Below, piece after piece: positions 58,501 through 64,000 of a stretch of 64,000 bases of DNA. Made by a program: the position numbers and the translations under genes. Under the pieces are notes generated by a model. That model saw nothing but the letters and a program-made list of their open reading frames with translations, was not told the DNA's origin and did no database searches. This DNA is from Oasisia sp. SBJ-2009 (Eukaryota; Annelida; Polychaeta; Sabellida; Siboglinidae). The stretch is taken from assembly GCA_964017155.1 (NCBI GenBank), contig OZ024854.1, positions 52,877,978 to 52,941,977 of the forward strand, read 5' to 3'. The number at the start of each line of letters is the position of its first letter. Positions within the stretch are counted from its first letter, which is position 1.

Positions 58501-59943
58501 ATCAGAATCTTCTTCCATATTGTCAGGAATACCGTCACCGTCGTCGTCCTTATCGAGATGATCCGGAATACCGTCACCGTCAGAATCTTCTGCATCGTCT
58601 GGAACACCGTCACCGTCATCGTCTTTGTCTTGGCTGTCCGGGATTCCGTCACCGTCATCATCGTCGTCAAGGTAATCCGGGATACCATCGCCGTCCGTAT
58701 CTACTTGCAAATGATCTGGAATTCCATCACCGTCAGCATCGTCATCTTCGTCGTCTGGTATGCCATCATTATCGTCATCATCGTCTAGGTAATCTGGAAT
58801 TCCATCACCATCTGTATCTTTCTCTTTGTCAATCTCTTGGTCGTCTGGTATACCATCTCCATCGTCGTCTTTATCCAAATGATCCGGAATACCGTCGCCA
58901 TCAGAATCTCTCTCCAAATGATCTGGAACACCGTCGCCGTCATCGTCTTTGTCTTGGCTATCCGGTATTCCGTCACCGTCATCGTCATCGTCAAGGTAAT
59001 CGGGAATTCCATCACCATCCGTATCAACTTGCATATGATCTGGAATTCCATCACCGTCAGCATCGTCATCTTCGTCGTCTGGGATGCCGTCATTATCGTC
59101 ATCATCGTCTAGGTAATCTGGAATTCCATCACCATCTGTATCTTTCTCTCTGTCAATTTCTTGGTCGTCAGGTATACCATCTCCATCATCATCCTTATCC
59201 AGGTGATCTGGAATACCGTCACCATCACTATCTTTCTCCAAGTGATCGGGAATACCATCGCCGTCATCGTCTTTGTCTTGGCTGTCCGGGATTCCGTCAC
59301 CGTCATCATCGTCGTCAAGGTAATCCGGGATACCATCGCCGTCCGTATCTACTTGCAAATGATCTGGAATTCCATCACCGTCGGCATCGTCATCTTCGTC
59401 GTCTGGGATGCCATCATTATCGTCATCATCATCTAGGTAATCTGGAATTCCATCACCATCTGTATCTTTCTCTTTGTCAATTTCTTGGTCGTCTGGTATA
59501 CCATCTCCATCGTCATCTTTATCCAAATGATCCGGAATACCGTCGCCATCGTCATCATCATCTAGGTAATCTGGAATTCCATCGCCATCTGTATCAACTT
59601 GTAAGTAGTCCGGAATACCGTCACCGTCGTCATCGTCGTCTTCGTCGTCTGGTGTACCGTCGTTGTCGTCATCATCATCTAGGTAATCTGGGATTCCGTC
59701 GCCATCTGTGTCTTTCTCTTTGTCAATTTCTTGGTTATCGGGAATTCCGTCGCCATCGTCGTCCTTATCTAGATAGTCTGGGATGCCGTCTCCGTCTGTG
59801 TCTACGGCCTTGCCCTTCCGTACAGTCCTTGCGCTCGTGGCCTGTTGTTTCTGCTGCTGTTGTTGCTGCTTCGAAAGTTTTTGTTTCCCTGGCTCTGCAG
59901 CCTTTATGGCCATCAGCTTGCGTCCGCAAAATTCGCATGTTTC
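55600..59943 (-). CDS. Giant acidic protein with about 100 thrombospondin type 3-like repeats, last exon
   Basis: Uninterrupted frame of 1,447 codons, most likely a terminal exon: the minus strand reads TTTTTATCCACAG|GAAACATGC at 59,943. The frame stays open to an ATG at 59,997, so a short first-exon start is possible but less likely. Residues 1-50 hold one CEFCG Cys pair and a poly-Gln run. About 1,270 residues follow with DxDGDGIPD motifs every 11-14 residues, the calcium-binding pattern of thrombospondin type 3 repeats, but without their cysteines. They are grouped into higher-order units, each opened by [IV]D[KR]EKDTDGDGIPDYLDDD (11 occurrences). Then come an NPG/NPGK stretch, CSKPPCKTP, an acidic DDEDELEEDIDLW segment and a basic end. 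No signal peptide or membrane segment is visible in this exon. Likely calcium-binding and extracellular or biomineral-associated; function unproven. Confidence 0.85.
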   Translation of the reverse strand, partial: ETCEFCGRKLMAIKAAEPGKQKLSKQQQQQQKQQATSARTVRKGKAVDTDGDGIPDYLDKDDDGDGIPDNQEIDKEKDTDGDGIPDYLDDDDDNDGTPDDEDDDDDGDGIPDYLQVDTDGDGIPDYLDDDDDGDGIPDHLDKDDDGDGIPDDQEIDKEKDTDGDGIPDYLDDDDDNDGIPDDEDDDADGDGIPDHLQVDTDGDGIPDYLDDDDDGDGIPDSQDKDDDGDGIPDHLEKDSDGDGIPDHLDKDDDGDGIPDDQEIDREKDTDGDGIPDYLDDDDDNDGIPDDEDDDADGDGIPDHMQVDTDGDGIPDYLDDDDDGDGIPDSQDKDDDGDGVPDHLERDSDGDGIPDHLDKDDDGDGIPDDQEIDKEKDTDGDGIPDYLDDDDDNDGIPDDEDDDADGDGIPDHLQVDTDGDGIPDYLDDDDDGDGIPDSQDKDDDGDGVPDDAEDSDGDGIPDHLDKDDDGDGIPDNMEEDSDGDGIPDHLDKDDDGDGIPDHLDKDDDGDGIPDDQEIDKEKDTDGDGIPDYLDDDDDNDGIPDDEDDDADGDGIPDHLQVDTDGDGIPDYLDDDDDGDGIPDSQDKDDDGDGVPDDAEDSDGDGIPDHLDKDDDGDGIPDDMEEDSDGDGIPDHLDKDDDGDGIPDHLDKDDDGDGIPDELEKDSDGDGIPDHLDKDDDGDGIPDDQEIDKEKDTDGDGIPDYLDDDDDGDGIPDSQDKDDDGDGIPDHLEQDSDGDGIPDHLDKDDDGDGIPDHLDKDDDGDGIPDNAEIDKEKDTDGDGIPDYLDDDDDNDGIPDDEDDDADGDGIPDHLQVDTDGDGIPDYLDDDDDGDGIPDNQDKDDDGDGIPDNAEDSDGDGIPDHLDKDDDGDGIPDDMEEDSDGDGIPDHLDKDDDGDGIPDHLDKDDDGDGIPDDMEEDSDGDGIPDHLDKDDDGDGIPDDLDKDDDGDGIPDNAEIDKEKDTDGDGIPDYLDDDDDNDGIPDDEDDDADGDGIPDHLQVDTDGDGIPDYLDDDDDGDGIPDSQDKDDDGDGIPDNMEEDSDGDGIPDHLDKDDDGDGIPDHLDNDDDGDGIPDNAEIDKEKDTDGDGIPDYLDDDDDNDGIPDGEDKDDDGDGIPDNMEKDSDGDGIPDHLDKDDDGDGIPDDKEIDREKDTDGDGIPDYLDDDDDNDGIPDDEDDDADGDGIPDHLQVDTDGDGIPDYLDDDDDGDGIPDSQDKDDDGDGIPDHLEKDSDGDGIPDHLDKDDDGDGIPDDKEVDKEKDTDGDGIPDYLDDDDDNDGIPDEEDDDANGDGIPDHLQVDTDGDGIPDYLDDDDDGDGIPDHLDKDDDGDGIPDSKESDKGKTVPNTSASGRRKTNPGNPGNHGNPGKPANPGNQAKATKQKAAVNAGGGTCSKPPCKTPKQSRMVTAGKGDKDDKDDDEDELEEDIDLWDWLTSWVLGSNKKRAHAAR

Positions 59944-60698
59944 CTGTGGATAAAAACCGAAGGTTAGTATACAGTAATATTGATGTATAATAAACACTTT
60001 CCATATTCACTATCGCCTTTCACTGGTATATTAATTAATTACTGTTCTGAGATCACAAATTCAAATATATTTTGTTTTGCAAATTGAAGTTTGCGTAAAA
60101 TTCAATAGGGCACAGTGGTTTAGCACGGTTAGGCATAAATTGCCTTCCAAACTGCGTTGGCCACCATATAAGAGTATGTCAACAATACCAGGATGTAAAG
60201 GACACCAGAACCAAGATCTACTGTCCCCAGCAGCAATGGCAGAGAACGTGACAAGGCAGCTCTGGTTAACTAGGCCACGTGCAAAATGTGTTAAGAATCT
60301 CCAGGTCAAGAAATGCCGCTGAAAGAGGGTAAATACATTAACTATAACAAGATATAACGTGATAACAATACTAAGAGACGAATAGATACAAGAACCGAAA
60401 GCAGCACTTAGAGAACGTGTCATCTGGATTGCATAAGTCAGAAGAAGACAGGACTACTTCACTTCCTTTCAAAACTGCCGTCTATTATACAATTCCAGTG
60501 CAAACAATGAAACAACACCCAATCAGGAATAGGCTTTTTCATAAACAAGAAATGAAAAGATAATATAGTGAATGTAAATATAGTGACGGCAAGAATTGAG
60601 AAACAAACTAGGCGACGCCTGGTAGAAGTGCAACGTCAAGAAAATACAAAATCATGAAAATCATTTTAAAGAAACACCACAGAGGAGATGGTCGTGGA
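59944..60698. other. Upstream intron or flank of the TSP3-like gene
   Basis: AT-rich. An 80-120 codon open frame occurs on each strand at 60,061-60,423, and a possible minus-strand acceptor (CCTCTTTCAG) lies at about 60,320, but no domain is recognised. Upstream exons of the TSP3-like gene were not found. Confidence 0.4.
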
Positions 60699-61020
60699 AA
60701 AGTCCAATCGGAATCGGAATCGGAATCGGAATCGGAAGTGTTTATTGACCGAATAAAATATACATAAAGCAATGTTCATACAAATGACCTACAATTCAAC
60801 TTATAAAATAATATTACATTAGTACCGCTGTGCAGTAAACTGCCAAGTAATTGCATAAGAAATAATAGAAATGTAATTATAAAATGTGATTATGAATTAT
60901 TAATGTAGGTAAAATAACCAGGGGTCGAGGAGACTGTCACTAAGACCATTTTGGTCGCTCTCGTGGCAGCCACTCCATTAATTACATAACAATTAAATAC
61001 AGTTGACTATTTTAAGCACT
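60699..61020 (-). mobile_element. 3' end of a retroelement with (GATTCC)n tail
   Basis: On the minus strand the sequence runs through TTTATTCGGTCAATAAACACTT into GATTCC repeats (60,703-60,738), the usual end of a LINE or SINE here. No coding part remains. Confidence 0.5.
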
Positions 61021-62470
61021 TCCAAATAAACACATAAGCGGATTAACGGTGAACGAAATTGACTACATCCTGACAAACAGACGAACACTAACAGTCATCA
61101 AAGGCCAACAGTGGACGTGACCGCTGCACAGTAATGAGACGAAGAACGTCAAGATTGAAAGGTGGGAACAAACAGGTGGGACTGGAGACACCAGTAACAC
61201 ACTCGCGGTGCGAATACAAATGAATGAGAAACAACCACTACCAACAACGTGGGTGAGGACCTTCTTAGATTTGAAAGACGCAGATAGATCACAAAACTAA
61301 ACAAAGTCAGTTGATCGAAAGTTTGACTGTGGTAACATAGACATACATGGTTTGCCCTTCGAGAAACTCGTCTTAAAAGAGATGGTATACTATTAGAAAA
61401 GAACTTTACTTTCTTCTGGATAGGGAAAGAATGTGGGAGACGGAGAGAAGCTGGAATAGGATTTGCGATTGCCAGTAAGCTTGTTGAACAACTCTGCTAC
61501 TAGGTGGTATATCACTCACACCAGTAGATGAATACCAATAGGAAACACTTGCTAGACTATGTTACCAATTATGACAATTCCAGATCAAGCAAAGGAAAAC
61601 ATTATTTGACTACTCCTTACCTAGTTTGGTCGTTTTCCAGCTTTTATGTTACATCTTTATATAATTGTTGCATACCAGATATTATGAGAAAGTATAAATT
61701 ATTGCTATGGTTTCATGTGATTTCACATTTTCCTGCATGTGTCTTCACCGCCAGTGAAAACTACAAATCAAGTTTAAATGATAGATTAAAAATCACGAAA
61801 TTGTGGTATGCAATACTATGTATGAATATAAATAAAAACCTTCCCCTTAAATATGTAACTCCAGTCACAGACACACTTTTTATTTTGTTTTATACAGCAT
61901 TGTTACATAAATAAATCGTACAGAATGCAAAGTTTACACAGAACTATTCTAAACTGGAATATTCCTCCCACCGAGGGGGTACAGACCCCTAACCTGGAGT
62001 CACTCAGGACTACTTGTAGGCCTTCCACTCACAGGATCTCCCAGTCACCGAATTGATGTACTTACTTTATTTTATTATCAATATTTGTTTATTTAGTTGT
62101 GCTGCGCCTGTGTCAAAGTCCTCAACCTGATGACGCTAATTTATGTATTATTCATTTTATTTATTTATCTTATACCGGTATGTATACTTTTTAACTATTG
62201 TTAGGTCATGTTCAAGATATTAATATGCTGCCAGCAAGTTGTACTTTTATGATACCACAATGCCATAAATTCCTCGGACATTTGTAATGTTACTTGGTAA
62301 TAAACAACCTGAATCCGAATTTATGTATAATATCCAAGGCTCCGTTCTGAGGCAAGTTTGCGTAGTGTCACATTTTGACCGCGCCGTTGTGCGCCGTTCC
62401 TGATCGCAACGTTCTGAAACAATTGCAGATGTCGCGTTGCGCCACGTGCTAGCAGCTGTCGCCTCGTTGT
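61021..62470. other. Intergenic, one unrecognised ORF
   Basis: A plus-strand frame of 128 codons (61,528-61,914) starts MNTNRKHLLDYVTNYD and is rich in Tyr, Leu and Phe. It shows no known motif and is followed by AATAAA-like sequence. It could be a retroelement remnant. Confidence 0.35.
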
Positions 62471-62474
62471 AGTC

Positions 62475-63200
62475 CCGCTGTGAAAGTCGGGTTATGCCTC
62501 GCTGCCGCCACGCTATAGCGTACGTCGCTGTCGCCACGTTGTGCCTCGTTGTAACTCGCTGCCGCCACGCTATAGCGTACGTCGCTGTCGCCACGTTGTG
62601 CCTCGTTGTTACTCGCTGCCGCCACGCCATAGCGTACGTCGCTGCCGCCACGTTGTGCCTCGTTGTTACTCGCTGCCGCCACGCCATAGCGTACGTCGCT
62701 GCCGCCACGTTGTGCCTCGTTGTTACTCGCTGCCGCCATGTTATAGCGTACGCCGCTGTCGCCACGTTGTGCCTCGTTGTTACTCGCTGCCGCCACGCTA
62801 TAGCGTACGTCGCTGTCGCCACGTTGTGCCTCGTTGTAACTCGCTGCCGCCACGCTATAGCGTACGTCGCTGTCGCCACGTTGTGCCTCGTTGTAACTCG
62901 CTGCCGCCACGCCATAGCGTACGTCGCTGCCCCCACGTTGTGCCTCGTTGTTACTCGCTGCCGCCACGCCATAGCGTACGTCGCTGACGCCACGTTGTGC
63001 CTCGTTGTAACTCGCTGCCGCCACGCTATAGCGTACGTCGCTGTCGCCACGTTGTGCCTCGTTGTAACTCGCTGCCGCCACGCTATAGCGTACGTCGCTG
63101 TCGCCACGTTATGCCTCGTTGTAACTCGCTGCCGCCACGCTATAGCGTACGTCGCTGTCGCCACGTTGTGCCTCGTTGTTACTCGCTGCCGCCACGCAGT
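62475..63200. repeat. 57-bp minisatellite, about 12.5 copies
   Basis: The unit contains CTCGCTGCCGCCACGCTATA, GCGTACGTCGCTGTCGCCAC and GTTGTGCCTCGTTGTAA. The length is a multiple of three, so frames of 210-343 codons stay open on both strands. It continues to about 63,490 as degenerate CACGTT/CAACGT words. Confidence 0.95.
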
Positions 63201-63490
63201 ATAGCGTACCACAACGTATCGTAACGTACCACAACGTAGCAGAAACGCAGCACAACGTAGTACACGCGTTCTGTTCACGTTCTGTAAGGTTTTTGCTATG
63301 TTGTAGCCACGTTGTACTACGTTGTTGCCACGTTCTAATATGTTGGTACCAAGTTGTTGTCACGTTTGGAAAACGCCAGCGAATTTTGAACATGTCCAAA
63401 ATAAAATGTCCAGTTCACGTTTTGTCACGTTTCAGCCACGTTATTCTACGTTTGCTCACGTTGTCACGTATCGCAACGTAGCTAAGCGTG

Positions 63491-64000
63491 ACGGCCAAAA
63501 CGTGACACTATGACTTGTTATTATTGTTATCGAAAAATGAATGGGAGTGGCGGATTGACCAATAGGTACTACGGGATTATAGGACGTGCCTAGGACCCAT
63601 GGAAGCCCCAGGCATGTTTTGTAAACTGAATATTATATAAAGACGTGATTTGGCAGTGTTGTCGAATACGTTGAATTGAACTTTGAACTGAATTGACATT
63701 TATTTGGCATATAAAATGTCCCAATATGGCCTATGTTTTTTAACGTTTTGCTAACATCAGGGTCCTACTGAGGCGTTATTACATAATTTACTATAAATAA
63801 ATGATCAGTATTTGTTGTAGGGGCACGGCGAGTGTCGTAGGGGCTACGTATGTAAAAGCATTACGCCGTCGCTTGTGTCATCACAAACGACCCTCTTCGG
63901 AATACCGTGTCTGTCGACGAACGATGTCTCGATTGAGTAGAGCCTCTCTACTTCGATGTCACTACGACTGTAGGAACAGCTAGTTCTTACTGTCTCACTC
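63491..64000. other. Intergenic to right edge
   Basis: Contains a minus-strand retroelement-like tail (AATAAATGTCAATTCAGTTC then TTCAA words) near 63,660-63,710. No gene recognised. Confidence 0.4.

Noticed and set aside
56136..59436. Many 75-129 codon frames on both strands inside the TSP3-like exon
   Set aside because: All are shadow frames of the repeat; only the minus-strand 1,447-codon frame has the calcium-binding pattern, flanking domains, acceptor and poly(A) signal.

Overview
The window is animal nuclear DNA. The genes are split by GT-AG introns, two of them are recognisably metazoan (the ciliary protein CFAP69 and an alpha-tubulin), and the rest is crowded with non-LTR retrotransposon fossils, TIR DNA transposons, a tRNA-derived SINE and an unusual density of micro- and minisatellites. 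A marine invertebrate, probably a lophotrochozoan such as a mollusc, fits this, but nothing seen fixes the phylum. There are no operons, rRNA, tRNA genes or CRISPR arrays.

Layout. (1) Positions 1-19,730, minus strand: the 5' half of CFAP69, nine coding exons (about 393 codons) running from an ATG at 19,658 off the left edge. A consensus RFX X-box lies about 50 bp upstream of that ATG. Several introns are filled with minisatellites that start exactly at exon-intron junctions and, in two cases, carry copies of the splice acceptor. (2) 19,868-26,780: transposons. These are a 1.1-kb TIR element with a retroelement nested inside it, and a decayed 4.4-kb element with long TIRs whose minus-strand pseudogene encodes an XPG/FEN-like nuclease and a Cys-rich tail (Academ-like). 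(3) 26,800-39,760, minus strand: a complete eight-exon alpha-tubulin gene of 469 codons. It has an isolated first exon holding only the start Met, a 7.8-kb first intron made largely of simple repeats, a TATA box and a poly(A) signal. Its H1-S2 loop is about 18 residues longer than usual and has no Lys, so the usual K40 site is missing. (4) 39,960-55,460: no confident host gene. It holds a G-rich 19-bp array, a SINE, a long (GTC)n tract, an RTE-like reverse-transcriptase end, a MITE, fragments of three further XPG/TIR elements and a 33-bp array. (5) 55,465-59,943, minus strand: the large last exon of a gene for an extremely acidic protein with roughly 100 thrombospondin-type-3-like calcium-binding motifs. 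(6) 60,000-64,000: retroelement tails and a 57-bp minisatellite.

The two recognised host genes share the minus strand, and both belong to axoneme or microtubule biology. Whether they are functionally linked cannot be judged from sequence. The most original signals are the splice-junction-anchored tandem arrays in CFAP69, the tubulin with the enlarged lumenal loop, and the TSP3-like repeat protein.
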